A DNA stretch of 64,000 nt. Source: Juglans regia (lineage: Eukaryota > Streptophyta > Magnoliopsida > Fagales > Juglandaceae). The notes below the pieces were generated by a model. The model was not told the DNA's origin and did not search any database. It saw nothing but the letters and a program-made list of their open reading frames with translations. The stretch's first letter is position 1. Each line of letters begins with the position of its first letter. Shown here piece after piece: positions 45,605 through 56,473 of the stretch. Both the position numbers and the translations under genes were made by a program. The stretch spans positions 7,388,681 to 7,452,680 of the forward strand of contig NC_049901.1 in the NCBI RefSeq assembly GCF_001411555.2. Reading direction: 5' to 3'.

Positions 45605-48256
45605 TCATTTATTTGAATCCTTACAGATGCCGCTAAAACTTTGCTCTCCAATGCTTGTTGTGCTCATCTCGCTGTTGCTGGTTGTACTTGACATTTTCCA
45701 ACTGCTACCACTAAATAAGTTACCACTATCATTACTCTTGTACTTGACAACATCATTCCTCTCCATTCCAGCCACATCAAGCCTGCCAACTTTGTCTATA
45801 CTCTCCTGCAATTGCAATGCAAACTCAAGGCTCCACACTACATCATTCATCGACGGGCGTTCCACTCCATTGTCAAGCAAACAACTCAATGCGACCTCTC
45901 CAAATTTCTTCAAACATTCGGGCGCAACTTGACCCTTCAAAGTTTGATCAATAATTTGATCAAACTCTCCATTCCGAGAGCTTTGTCGAACCCATTCTGC
46001 AAGGCTCACTTGGTTCTTCTCTGCAGTACGGAATATGGGTGGTCTTGCACACAGCACTTCACACAGCACGACACCGAATGAGTATACATCAGATTTTTCT
46101 GTCAATTGTTGACGTCTGTAATATTCTGGATCCAAATATCCAAAGCTACCCTTGACAACAGTGCTGACATGGGTCTTAGACACGCTTGTGGGTCCCATTT
46201 TGGACAACCCAAAATCGGATACCTTGGCCACCCACTCCTCATCTAATAAGATGTTTGTCGTTTTCACATCACGATGAATGATCATTTGCTTTGCACCTGT
46301 GTGCAGGTAGTTCAACCCTTGTGCTGCACCAATACAGATCTGAAGTCTCTGCTTCCACGAGAGAGGAGGATTATTGCTATTATAAAGATGATCGCGGAGG
46401 GTGCCACGGGCCATGTAGTCGTACACGAGTATCATCTCATTGCGATCGTGACAATACCCAATCAGAGAAACAAGATGCGGGTGACGGAGTTGTGAGAGCA
46501 TCTCTATCTCGGTCTCGAACTCAAGAGCCCCCTGTTCAGAACCAGGTACCAACCGCTTGATCGCTACAGAGTTGACACCACCATCAATGTACCCTTTGTA
46601 CACGTTACCAAAACCACCCACACCAATAATCAAAAGATCATCGAAGTCTTTTGTTGCTGCTCTAATCTCCGCTAATGAAAAGCAACGACTGAGAGCGGCC
46701 GGTAAATATGACCTCCGGGTATTTGTTGACTCGGTCGTAGTGAACAAAAGTAGACCCCACCAGGTAGTTCTGTTAGTGGACCCCGATGCCACGTCACCCT
46801 TGCGCCTCTGGAAAATCAAGAATACGAGAATCGTCAGCACAATGCATCCGGAGACTCCAATCGCGGTAACGGCAATTATTGTTGTTCTATTTTTCTTCGA
46901 GTTCGTCTTTGACTGTCTTGGTGGCGAAACCCTTGGAGAGTTTGGAGGAAGTGGGTCGGAGTTTGGTCCGCCGAGATTGTCATTGATGCTTACTTTAAAG
47001 ATTTCGACACCGTTCAAGATTGCATCTTGGAGAGAGGTCTCCCACTTTTGCGGTTCTGCTCCTATTGCGATATGGAGGTTCACTCTCTTTTCGCTTCCTT
47101 TACCTATCATCGAAACCGCGTAGTCTCTATACACTGGCATACCATTTCCACCACTCCAAAAAATTACGTCGGCTTTTTCCTCGGCGATTTGATTTGCTAT
47201 GAAAATACGGAACGTTCTGTCTTTTACTTCAATAATATCGGGTTGAAACTCACAGAAGTGAAGCCTAATGAAGTAATCAAACCCAGAGTCAACAGGGAAT
47301 TCCCAGGTGAGATTGTAGCTCAGGTTGATTATTGAGTCGTTCCCCAGAATTCGGGCAGTCCGATAGACATCTTCTGGTGCAGTGTATGCAGGTACCAATT
47401 TGGTAAACCGTAGTTTGATAGTTTCATTTGAAGGTTCAAAAAGTACTTTGTGTTCTTTCAAGTACTCGTAGTCATTACTCCATTTCCGGAACATTCCAGT
47501 GTCATTAGCGGGTGATATGAGGGGCCCTCCTACATTCAATCTGTATATCATCTCGAGAGAAGCGCTGTCTTTGATGCGATACCGGTTCTGGTGGCCGATG
47601 AAAGGAAAATATTCTTCAGCTGGAGTGTAATATAGATTAGTAGGCATCGACAAGATTTCAATTCCGTTGATGAAAGCATAGGCGTTAGATACGCTCGAAG
47701 ATGGAATGAAGGTTATGTTCAACCTCTGATCTTCCTCAATGTTGACACAGTATTCTTTGTATAAGGTATCGCCGGAATCCCCATCGGTATCTGCCGTAAG
47801 TGAAGCGTTGAAGTTTCTAAGAAGAGTAAAACGACCAGCTTCGACAGAGAAGAGGGCATTAGAGCGGTCAAAGGTGGAGTAGAAAGCTGGGTAAAAGTGT
47901 AGTCTGAGGAATTTTTGGCCGGGAGTGACTTTGAATGTGTAAGTGAACGGAGAAAGAGAGAGCCGGGCAGTCTCAAAGGGTACTGTTTCGGCAGTGGAGG
48001 ATTGTTCAACAGCACTAGCTGAAAGAGATGGCTGGTTTTTTGATACTTCAAGAGGGAGAAATCTTGAACTCACTTCTCCAATCCAGGTCCGATTATCTGC
48101 TGTAGTTGAATTGCCAGAGGAACCACAGTTGAGGAGGATGTTATCGACCGGAGCGTAAGGAGACGGCGAGTCACCTGCGAAGGTGCTTGCCAGGAAGTGC
48201 GGCAAGAAGACAAGACAGAGAGGGGTAAAAAGTACTGGTAAGAGCGTGGTGCTCAT
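45605..48256 (-). CDS. CrRLK1L (FERONIA-like) malectin-domain receptor kinase 3, 883 aa
   Basis: Single-exon receptor-like Ser/Thr kinase. The frame is open from an ATG at 48328, but the ATG at 48256 (24 codons later) starts a textbook signal peptide (MSTTLLPVLFTPLCLVFLPH). A TATA-like motif overlaps the extra N-terminal codons, so 48256 is preferred. Numbering from 48256: malectin-like domains about 34-422 with NAYAFINGIEILSMP (191-205), DTGMFRKW (252-259), TAPEDVYRTAR (292-302) and IRLHFCEF (330-337); transmembrane helix about 460-482; kinase about 544-818 with IGVGGFGNVYKG (544-555), Lys567, HRD 661-663, DFG 681-683 and KGSFGYLDPEY. A Ser/Thr-rich tail of about 65 residues follows. All catalytic residues are present. 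It resembles kinase 2 more than kinase 1 in linker, WW motif before the kinase, and tail. Confidence 0.95.
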   Translation of the reverse strand: MSTTLLPVLFTPLCLVFLPHFLASTFAGDSPSPYAPVDNILLNCGSSGNSTTADNRTWIGEVSSRFLPLEVSKNQPSLSASAVEQSSTAETVPFETARLSLSPFTYTFKVTPGQKFLRLHFYPAFYSTFDRSNALFSVEAGRFTLLRNFNASLTADTDGDSGDTLYKEYCVNIEEDQRLNITFIPSSSVSNAYAFINGIEILSMPTNLYYTPAEEYFPFIGHQNRYRIKDSASLEMIYRLNVGGPLISPANDTGMFRKWSNDYEYLKEHKVLFEPSNETIKLRFTKLVPAYTAPEDVYRTARILGNDSIINLSYNLTWEFPVDSGFDYFIRLHFCEFQPDIIEVKDRTFRIFIANQIAEEKADVIFWSGGNGMPVYRDYAVSMIGKGSEKRVNLHIAIGAEPQKWETSLQDAILNGVEIFKVSINDNLGGPNSDPLPPNSPRVSPPRQSKTNSKKNRTTIIAVTAIGVSGCIVLTILVFLIFQRRKGDVASGSTNRTTWWGLLLFTTTESTNTRRSYLPAALSRCFSLAEIRAATKDFDDLLIIGVGGFGNVYKGYIDGGVNSVAIKRLVPGSEQGALEFETEIEMLSQLRHPHLVSLIGYCHDRNEMILVYDYMARGTLRDHLYNSNNPPLSWKQRLQICIGAAQGLNYLHTGAKQMIIHRDVKTTNILLDEEWVAKVSDFGLSKMGPTSVSKTHVSTVVKGSFGYLDPEYYRRQQLTEKSDVYSFGVVLCEVLCARPPIFRTAEKNQVSLAEWVRQSSRNGEFDQIIDQTLKGQVAPECLKKFGEVALSCLLDNGVERPSMNDVVWSLEFALQLQESIDKVGRLDVAGMERNDVVKYKSNDSGNLFSGSSWKMSSTTSNSEMSTTSIGEQSFSGICKDSNK

Positions 48257-48309
48257 TGTATCAGTGCGAAAGACGCAGAGAAGAGGTAGTTGGCACAATT
48301 TTCCGATCT

Positions 48310-48321
48310 TCTCTATAAAAA
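48310..48321 (-). promoter_or_regulatory. TATA-like box of receptor kinase 3
   Basis: Minus-strand TTTTTATAGAGA, 54-65 bp before the ATG at 48256. The spacing matches the TATA boxes of kinases 1 and 2. It lies inside the codons that would follow the upstream ATG at 48328. Confidence 0.5.
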
Positions 48322-48635
48322 AACACAAAACAAAGGCGAAAGGCAGAGATCAAGTACTGGCCGGCTGTAGGGGCATGCATGGATGGATGACTTGAAAAGT
48401 CTTCGGGAAAGGCCAGTTGAATATGATTTTCTTGGGACATCATGAAGTTTGGTGGAAAGAAACGTTTTTGTTTTTGTCTTCAATCAGAACAGTACCCCAG
48501 ACCCCATCCCAGTGACTTGAGATTTACCATAACGCAACTGGAAGTCTGTGAAAACAAGGCGTTTTTTTAATATGAACTACGAAGAGCGTGTTTCATATGA
48601 ATTACCAAAGCTTTTTATTTTTGAAGTTTTTTAGG

Positions 48636-48835
48636 ACAGTGAGTTGAAGTTAGATGAAATGAAATGAGATGAGATGAGATAAAAATTAAAATTTAAATAA
48701 AATATTGTTAGAATATTATTTTTATTTTAAAATTTAAAAAAATTGAATTATTAATTGTATTTTATTTAAAAATTTAAAAAAATTATAATAATGATACGAG
48801 ATGAAATAAAATTATCCAAACAAGACCTTAGTTTT
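48636..48835. repeat. MITE-like repeat, GTTTGGATA family, copy 3
   Basis: AT-rich, about 200 bp, with GAAATGAGATGAGATGAGAT near the left end, AATAAAATATTGTTAGAATATTA in the core and ATTATCCAAACAAG at the right end, as in copies 1, 2 and 4. Lies about 300 bp upstream of receptor kinase 3. Confidence 0.7.
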
Positions 48836-49841
48836 GTCACGACAGAATATCTTAATTCCTTCGTACCCATAGCATTTATATCTGGTGATGAGTCACATGG
48901 TTATCCCATATGGTTACCATTTTTCATCTCCAACTAATCGTTTAAACCTTATTAATAAAAAAGGATTGTAATTTTGTATGTGTTTTAATATAAAATTCTG
49001 GAGACATTAGTGTTACAGTGTAGGTTTTACCGTTGGAGAATGATAATTATCGGGAACTAGGTGGAGAGATATGCGAGTTTATCACTAAAAGTGAAAAACT
49101 GATTAATCCAGACAAATCTTGCTTGGCCTTCAGCAAGATTTCTAGCCATACTATAAACATCAAAAGTGCGAAACGGCAATGAGACTTTTGTATTCTCCTC
49201 TTTTATATTCTAAATTATAAACTGCTATATGTACTTTCATGTTCTCCTATCAAACATCAAGTACTCTCAAACAAACACGAAACTTTTGTTTATTTTCTGG
49301 GCAGGAATCAGCAACACGTATTCTGGGAATTAATAATTCTATCTCTAAATTCATGATCGACTAGTTCTAATTACGGGAATATATATATTATAATTGAACA
49401 CGACAGATATAATTAATTGAGGCGTGCAGATCATATATATTAGAAAAATAATTAAATAAATCAACTTTGGTTTGATCTGCAGATATGTTTCGTTGTCTAA
49501 ATTCAAAAGTCTTCGAATATATTTGATTGAAGTGAAGAAGAAACTGATTCATATGACGTCATTTGTTTCAAAGTCCTTTTCTTGTAATAAAAGTCTGATT
49601 AGGAGGAAAAAACCAAAGCAATATGCTTGTCTATCTCAACCATATATTAAGTTCAATCATGTAGTGAGGACCATCACAATAACGAGTAATCACAACAAGA
49701 CAATCTTTAAGTAGATCTACGTACAAGATCATGTTCTAACTTAGTTGAATAAAGAAATTATATATAGGTAATCTAACCAATTTATCCCCTCAATAAATAA
49801 ATATATTCATATACTAAACTTGAAGAAACAAAATTAAGATG
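48836..49841. other. AT-rich intergenic DNA
   Basis: No gene supported. The 80-codon plus-strand frame 49472-49714 shows no domain and no promoter. Confidence 0.4.
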
Positions 49842-50652
49842 GAACTTGCCCCATTCAGGATGGAATGGATCTTTAGGCAACTTGTTATCTGCAAACTCCG
49901 TTCCAAAAATCAAGAATATATTCATATATGTCATTCCATATATATCTGCGTATACAAGCCATGACCCACCATTGTATGAAGAATTTGTATGACAAGATGC
50001 AACTCCATCAGGTCCTATTTAGTCCATCTTTGACGGTCTTCAAATGCAATATATGTAACTAAACTGAACTATGAAGTAAAACTTTGAACAGGTAAAACTG
50101 GATGAGAAGAAAAGAACACACTTGTAGATCTTAAGCGCTTCTATTGCAACGACGCAGGATACTGATACTGGATGTCCAGAATAAGTAAATCCATCATATG
50201 AGAGAAAAACCTGAAAGAGAAAGCATATACGGTCATATACTAAATAACTATCAACGTGAGAGACTTACTCACGAGTGTTCAATGCATGTATGACTTCTGA
50301 TACTTCAGGCTCACAAGTACAGCTCCAATGGACATATATGCAGAAGAAAGGGCCTGGGATTTGAGGTTCTATCTCTGGGTTTAATTATATCCCAACTTTA
50401 CCTTTGCAAGGGACACAAGGTCTGGTTTTATGTTGTACTTGTCGCACCCAAACATTGTGCCCAGCCTTCAAAATACACCAATTATCTAAGAAAAAAACAT
50501 ATATGAACAAATCAGGTCTTATAATATTAGGATACAAATAAAGATCGTATGCATACATATATAGGGAAATATAAGAAACAGATCAGAGTAAGTACTACCT
50601 CGTCCGCAATAAAAAGAATGTCATATTTCTTTACGTACAACAGCTTGAATCT
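49842..50652 (-). pseudogene. GABA transaminase (class III aminotransferase) pseudogene, middle and C-terminal exons
   Basis: GABA transaminase converts 4-aminobutyrate to succinic semialdehyde in mitochondria. Minus-strand pieces in correct order: 50648-50598 (KYDILFIADE, then a GT donor), about 50466-50401 (LGTMFGCDKYNIKPDLVSLAK, holding the PLP lysine), about 50345-50270 (IGAVLVS..., with a one-base deletion shifting the frame), 50213-50120 (GFTYSGHPVSVSCVVAIEALKIYK), about 50045-50000 (degenerate, with a stop) and 49920-49842 (GTEFADNKLPKDPFHPEWGKF). Introns separate them, so this is a duplicated genomic fragment, not a processed copy. The N-terminal exons are absent. The frameshift, an in-frame stop and the missing 5' half mark it as dead. 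Confidence 0.88.
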
Positions 50653-50715
50653 GCATCAAATATGAAACATTTTATGGTCTAATGTGTCTAATGTGTCGTA
50701 TTTGAGGTTGGCTAT

Positions 50716-51465
50716 AATACTGTTAATCTGGGTCGAGTTTTTTTCGGGCCCAATCCAAAACTCAGAAAACTAGATTTTGGTTCTGAGTTTCCGGCCGAAA
50801 CAAATAGGATTGCAAAACCTGGGTATACTCATTCTATATACAAAATTTTAAATCCGGAATTTTATTTTATTATTTTTTTCAGTTTGAATGTTTTTTTTTT
50901 TTTTCTTTTTCCTTTCTTTGTCTTTGTGGGGGCATTGTCGGCTTGTCCTTAGGGGCTGTCAACATTGATGTCAAATTGGGAACTTTTATAGTCCCGTTTA
51001 TTTTATTTATTGATTGTAGTCCAGGGGACCCTAATAAATGAACTTTAATAAGACGGACAACATAGCAGCAACTTGATGATGTAAACGGCAATGAGACCAA
51101 ATTCCCTCGGCCCAACCCAACCCAACGCCACACGCATCTTCATCACTTTCTACTTTCTTGAGCAAAGAAGTCTGAAATCGACGGCAAATGCCGCCTTGTT
51201 TTTTAGATTCAAAGTTCGGAAAGGCTGGCCTTTCGTTTCTCCAATTTCTCTTGCCAGTTAAAAAGTCAAGCATTCAAACCCAGATATGAATTGATATCAA
51301 AATATGAATTGAAAAAAAAAAAAGCGGGTTCAACTCGGAACCCGTAATCCAGATTTTAAAAAACTCGAATTCATTCGGGTTCTGGCCCAAATTTAAAATC
51401 TAGATTCCGGTCGGGCTACATCTGAGTTCTTGGATTGGAATTCGAATGAACAGTCCTAATTGAAT
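50716..51465. mobile_element. Non-autonomous hAT-like element
   Basis: The left end (ACTGTTAATCTGGGTCGAG, then TCGGGCCC) and the right end read inversely (GACTGTTCATTCGAATTCC) both carry the CTGTT(A/C)AT start, followed by GGGTC/CGGGTT subterminal blocks on both sides (GGGTTCAACTCGG at 51327, TTCGGGTTCTGGCCC at 51376). The middle has no transposase. Lies just upstream of the GABA-transaminase fragment. Confidence 0.55.
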
Positions 51466-52049
51466 ATAATTTTTTGAAAAATGTTAGCCATACAGTTCTT
51501 TTTACAATAATTTATATAATTATATTTAAATAAAATACATTTTTATAAAATAGCTTATAAAAGTAACATGACTTTGCATTTCAAGAAAAGTATAAAGAAT
51601 TATAACTGCCAATATATAACTACTACCTTTCATATTACACAAAATTACAAACTTAAAAGAAATGTTAGAAAATTTATATCCATCTTTACTGTATAATTAA
51701 GAGGTGCAAGATTATAGTTTTCCACCAAATTATGTTAGGACAAATTTTCTCTAACCCTTTCAAAAACTTACCATTCATCCCTTGAACAAGTAAGACGCAC
51801 GTATTAATCTTTTTAAATATAATGATTTTCTAATTTATCCCTTATAAACATATTTTGTACAAGTGAAGTGAGGTTGGGTAGGATTATTCGCTTGTTTCGA
51901 AGTCAAAAGGAAATATAATATATATATATATATATGAGAATTGTTAGTAGTTACAGATATAAAAGGATTATAAAAATACAAATATATAAACTCATATAGT
52001 TTTATGGGATTTGTTAGATCTATTTTATAATAAAAATAACTTTATAATA
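51466..52049. other. AT-rich intergenic DNA
   Basis: No gene supported. A (TA)n run near 51918-51936. Confidence 0.4.
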
Positions 52050-52054
52050 TAATG

Positions 52055-52730
52055 TGTAAGGAGCTTTCCCCCCTCTATCCTAGCCGGCCTAAAAAGGACA
52101 ACTAAAGGAATAACAAACGAAGGCCCATCCCCGAATGAATAGACTCTTCGGCTCGACCCACGAGTAGGCCCCCTTGGACACAACCTCTATAAGGGAGCAT
52201 ATTGCAGGGGATGAGACTCACCGTCCTAGAAACCCCTCTAATAGCATCCAGTCCTTGAGTACCTATTCACGTAAAAGGATGGGAAGTAGGGGGACTGTCG
52301 ATCCTCTAACAGGGAGACATAGATGGACCACCAAGGGCACCAGTAAGGTAAGGCAAGTCTGGAAACTACGCTGTATTAATAGCACCACTATCCGAGTTAC
52401 ACGCTACATCAATGACACCGTCGTTAAGGCACACAACATTAAATGACTCTGACAAAATGAACAATAAAAAGGATACGGACTCCATGGGAGCAGACACGAT
52501 CTGTCCTGCCCAGACTCCCAGTATAAATAGCAACATCTAGGTACGTCTGATTCATAGACTATTTCATTATTTACAAACTTTCAAAATACTCTACTAACTT
52601 TGGCATTGGAGACTCTCGGCCCCAAGGACACCCTCTCCCAGTGTCTTTCTTCTCTATTTTTGCAAGTCTAGCTCTGAATATCTGAGTTGTTGGAATCTGA
52701 TCCAAAGACGTACGAAATACGATGTTAACA
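52055..52730 (+). mobile_element. Tat-like solo LTR (676 bp)
   Basis: Begins TGTAAGGAGC and ends GATGTTAACA. Flanked by TAATG and TGATG, a 5-bp target duplication with one mismatch. TATA region CAGTATAAATAGCAACATC near 52522, then AACTTTGGCATTGGAG and CTATTTTTGCAAG, in the same order as the LTR at 24581-25218. No internal element region follows, so it is a recombination remnant. Confidence 0.8.
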
Positions 52731-52774
52731 TGATGTAATATCAATTTGTGAATATATTTTTATATAAGAGTAGT

Positions 52775-53320
52775 ATAAGCTGCCGCCCAGCAATGATAAT
52801 TGGGCGTGCCACCTAGCACAAAAGTCTTTTTATTTTTTCTTCCTTTTCCTTTTCATATTTTTTTAACATATTTAAATATTTTTAAAAAATAAAAAAAGAC
52901 GCCAATACACTAAGTCTGTGTTTGGATGTTGAGCTAGATTGAGTTTTTTATGAATAATAATTAGTTGAGATGGTAAAGTGAGTTTTGTGGAATCCACCTA
53001 AGATGAATTTAAATGTGTTTGGATGTTAAGATGAGTTTATATGTTTGTTTTTATGAAAAGTTGAAAAAGGTTGTGGATCCCACGTGTAAAAAAAATGTTG
53101 AAATGAAAAAGATTGTAGGTCCAACGTGTAAAGAAGTTTTGAGTTGAGGTAAGTTTAGTAATTTGAGAGTTCGGAGTTTGGATGTTAAACTTAGTTTAAA
53201 ATTAAATTAAATTGAGTTGAACTCATATGAGTTTAACAACCACACGAGGCTTAAATGTTACTTTCTTAATCATTAAGTAAAAAAGAATTAAATACATAAG
53301 TGGTCAAAGGGAGGAGCAAA
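52775..53320. repeat. MITE-like element interrupted by a second MITE
   Basis: The outer element (CTGCCGCCCAGCAATGATAATTGGGCG... and ...ACTTTCTTAATCATTAAGTAAAA) is collinear with 60715-60905, which is uninterrupted. The break at 52914 and restart at 53251 correspond to one point in that copy. Confidence 0.7.
52914..53250. repeat. Inner MITE nested in the outer MITE
   Basis: Starts GTCTGTGTTTGGATGTTGAG and ends CAACCACACGAGGC, whose inverse GCCTCGTGTGGTTG resembles the start. The TTTGGATGTTxAG phrase recurs inside. The flanking triplets TAA and TTA may be a degenerate 3-bp target duplication of the PIF/Harbinger type. Confidence 0.6.
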
Positions 53321-53604
53321 CTCAGACAGCATACTAACATTTCTCTGTGTAATTCTTTATAATTTTAGTATTTTCCTATGTGCATACACTCATATTATTA
53401 TAACTATTAGTGGCTCAACGTGTGAGGCACGTTTGCCCATTGGGAAGAAAAAGAAAATCCGAACATAAAAGTCCTCTGTTGTAGAAGCAAATAATAGCAC
53501 AAATTGATTAAAAAATGTATTCATTACATACAATATAAAGGTGCTGGTATTAAAGTTGTAATAGCTTAGAACATAGCAAATTACTTCATTTCGGTATTCT
53601 GTGC

Positions 53605-53952
53605 AGGTAGATTTCAATGCATATTATGCAGCAGCTATCAGTCATCTTCAACTATAACAGACAATAGCTAGTTATTTTCTCTTTCGGGTTCTTCAAGTTT
53701 TCAACCATTTTTCCTTGGTTTATTAATCAATTATAGCTATACAACATCTAGAAATGATTGCTAATGTTACAAAGGTATATTTTCATTCATATCAAAAACA
53801 GACCTTTGGTACAGAGTATATATCAATGTATAGAGCCCCACTAATCAAGCTAATCATATCTCGACTATAACTAATTTACAGCTATACAAAAAACTAGAAT
53901 AGGAAAGAATCACCTAGACTAATTACACATATCTCGGTCCTCCATTTCAGCA
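53605..53952 (-). repeat. 3' LTR of the Ty1/copia fragment (approximate)
   Basis: On the minus strand it begins TGCTGAAATGGAGG directly after the polypurine tract CTTGAGGGGGAG (plus-strand CTCCCCCTCAAG, 53953-53964). CTTGAGGGGGAGT followed by TG is the classic copia 3' junction. The far end near 53605 is a guess, as there is no partner LTR. Confidence 0.65.
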
Positions 53953-54544
53953 CTCCCCCTCAAGTTAGTGCATAGATGTCGCACATGCCCGACTTGTCCA
54001 CAAATTGAGAGAATACTCGATTTGAAACTACCTTGGTGAGAATATCGGCTAACTGATCTTCGGATCGAATTTTTGGTAGCTCCACAATCTTCTCATCCAA
54101 CTTCTCTTTAATGAAGAATTTGTCCACCTCCACGTGTTTTGTACGATCATGTTAAACCAGATTATGAGTAATGTCACATGCTGCTTTATTGTCACAATAT
54201 AGTTGGATCGGTTGTGTTGGTGAATAGCCCAAATCTGTTAGGAGGAGTCGGAGCCATAGTGCTTCACAAATTCTGAGCGCCATTCCTCTAAACTTAGCTT
54301 TGGCACTTGAACGTGCAGCAATATTCTGTTTCTTGCTTTTCCACGTAACAAGGTTTCTTCCAACAAATGTGAAATATCTTGAAGTAGATCGTCTGTCATC
54401 AATTGCTCCAGCCCATGCATCGGGAGAGAATTTTTCACCAGCCGTAGAGCCAAATTTGGGGCCACTCTTACCATTCTGGATAAGGTACTTGGCAGCGTAC
54501 CCTTTCAACTTATGAGGTGCAATCCCACGATCATTGAAAGTCAA
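53953..54544 (-). pseudogene. Ty1/copia RNase H fragment
   Basis: The minus-strand frame from 54544 encodes the end of a copia polyprotein: DAWAGAIDDRRSTSRYFTFV, LVTWKSKKQN, ARSSAKAKFRGMA and LYCDNKAACDI, which is the copia RNase H with its ARSSAEAE-type motif. The frame stops near 54153, but related sequence continues past the stop (HVEVDKFFIKEKLDEKI and QLADILTKVV-like) to the polypurine tract. Similarity ends abruptly near 54545, so gag, protease, integrase and RT are absent. A glutamate of the SAEAE motif is changed. Confidence 0.9.
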
Positions 54545-56258
54545 AGTTGTGAGTAACTATTTTAATAATAATATACAACCACCATGAGTAGTAATGATAA
54601 GTTAAACTTCAAGTAAAATAATTTATCACAGGTTGCAAATGATAGATTCAAGACATTTGGTATATCCATCCCCAATGTGCGGAAGAAATCCATCTTGTTC
54701 TACAAAGTGTGCCCATTGATTCAAAATCCTATTCTCAGTACCAATCATTGCAGCACGTCTCATAAGAATGCATCATTACCTCATTTTGACAAGTCAACAA
54801 AAGTCCACGTAAAGCTCTTTCATCGATAAATTTGTGGCCCTTAAGATTCGTAAAACTGCTCCGATCCTATACAAGCACATTGCTTTTGTCAAGGCAAGAA
54901 AACTCGATACTATCCTGTGAATCTTTGGAGTGATTTCATTAGACTCACCAAAATGCATAACAAGCCATCTTTGTTGGGTCGACCTTGAAACCCACCATTA
55001 GTTGCCTGCCTGTGTCGCAGAGTAAAGACAAGTGAATGAGAAATAGTTTTATAGGCTTCCTTTTAAAAGAAGAAAAAAAAGGAAACAATCGAACTATTCA
55101 AAAGTAAACATCCAATTGAAACAATCAAAGAAAAAAGTTGATCTAGGCAGCAAGAGTTTGACTTTGTTTTAATTTAGTTTTGTTTAATTATTGGAGTTGG
55201 GAATATTTTTTCAATATGCTCTCGACATTTGTGTTAATCTGAGGAGTACTGAATCACTGATGCTAAAGGAACCCAAGATGTCATATTTAGGAATAGTATG
55301 TGCAATGCTTAGGTCTTTTTTTCATTGTCTAACTTCCAGCAGTTCATCTAGTATTAAAAAACACTCAACCCCTGCAGACCTTGATTTCACACACTTGAAT
55401 TCTTTTTATTTTTTATTTTTTATTTTTTATAGGCAAGTAGAAACTTTTATTAATAGCAATAGGCATAGCCCATGTTTTAGAATTCCAATCTTTGTAGGAT
55501 AGAAACCCTAGTACAACCCATCTGTTATAAGCTTGCAAACCCACCAAGCCAGATCAGCTACACTTCCAAAATACCATTCACAACCAAGAAAGATGAATTG
55601 GATGACATTTTCTTCATTTTCTAGTCTATTTTCGAGCTTTGAAACATACTGATGGAGTGGCTACTAAAGTCATAATGGCCTTTATATTTGCTACTAAAGT
55701 AATTTCTCTAAATTTAAAGGCATGTTCACAAGCTTCTGTGATTAGATGAGGAAAACAAGACCTGGAAGATCCAATCCAGCCTAACAACTCTCTTCACGAT
55801 GGAGTGGCTGAACTCCTTGCAACCCAAGCCGAATCATTGGACGAGTTTGAAATGGGGCCATTCTTTTACTATGTCCATTTTCTTGCAGGAAGAAAATGCA
55901 CACTTTTTGTGTCCTTGAGTGTTGAAAAAAGACGAAAATAAAGAAAATAAGAAAGGCAAGCCTAATGTTACTTTCACTATTATTTTTTATTTTATTATTA
56001 TTTTTTACTTATTTTTTTACTATTCATTACTTTTCATCTACTTTTTATTACTATTCAATATTTTATTATTACTTTTTTATTACTTTTTTATTATTATTTA
56101 CAAACATTCTCAACACTTCTTACTACCCAAACGTAACTTTATCGAAGCAGAGAGAGCTGAGAGGCAGAGCTGAGAGAAAGAGAGAGGAACTTGAAACAAA
56201 GGTGGCTGGTGGACTACGGCGGCAATGGGCGATGAAGGAAACCCAGGAAAATAAATAA
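54545..56258. other. Intergenic DNA with coding-like scraps
   Basis: On the minus strand around 54980-54640 codon-like pieces appear (GHKFIDERALRGLLLTCQNE near 54845-54785), so this may be a decayed gene that I cannot name. Near 55395-55435 a (TTTTTTA)n run beside TAGGCAAGTAGAAACTTTTA resembles a LINE 3' end in antisense. The rest is AT-rich. No intact gene. Confidence 0.35.
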
Positions 56259-56403
56259 GAGAGAGAGAGAGAGAGAGAGAGTCTGATCAGAGTGAGGCCA
56301 AAAAGGCGGAGGGGTTGTTGCCGGCAAGGCGCGACTGTGGAGGTGGTGCTGTAGACAGCGGCATGGCTGGGTTGCAAGGAGGGCTTGTGGATTTTGCCTT
56401 ATG

Positions 56404-56436
<33 letters not shown>
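56259..56436. repeat. Two (GA)n microsatellites
   Basis: GA runs at about 56259-56281 and 56407-56435, with a G-rich stretch between them. Confidence 0.9.
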
Positions 56437-56438
<2 letters not shown>

Positions 56439-56473
56439 CAATGCACATTGAACTCCCTACATAGCTACTTCTT

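Noticed and set aside
45627..48395. Plus-strand frames up to 188 codons across kinase 3
   Set aside because: Antisense shadows of the receptor kinase, with length explained by composition.
55919..56258. Overlapping plus-strand frames rich in Phe/Tyr/Leu
   Set aside because: Low-complexity TTTATTA sequence read as protein, with no transmembrane-protein family features beyond composition.
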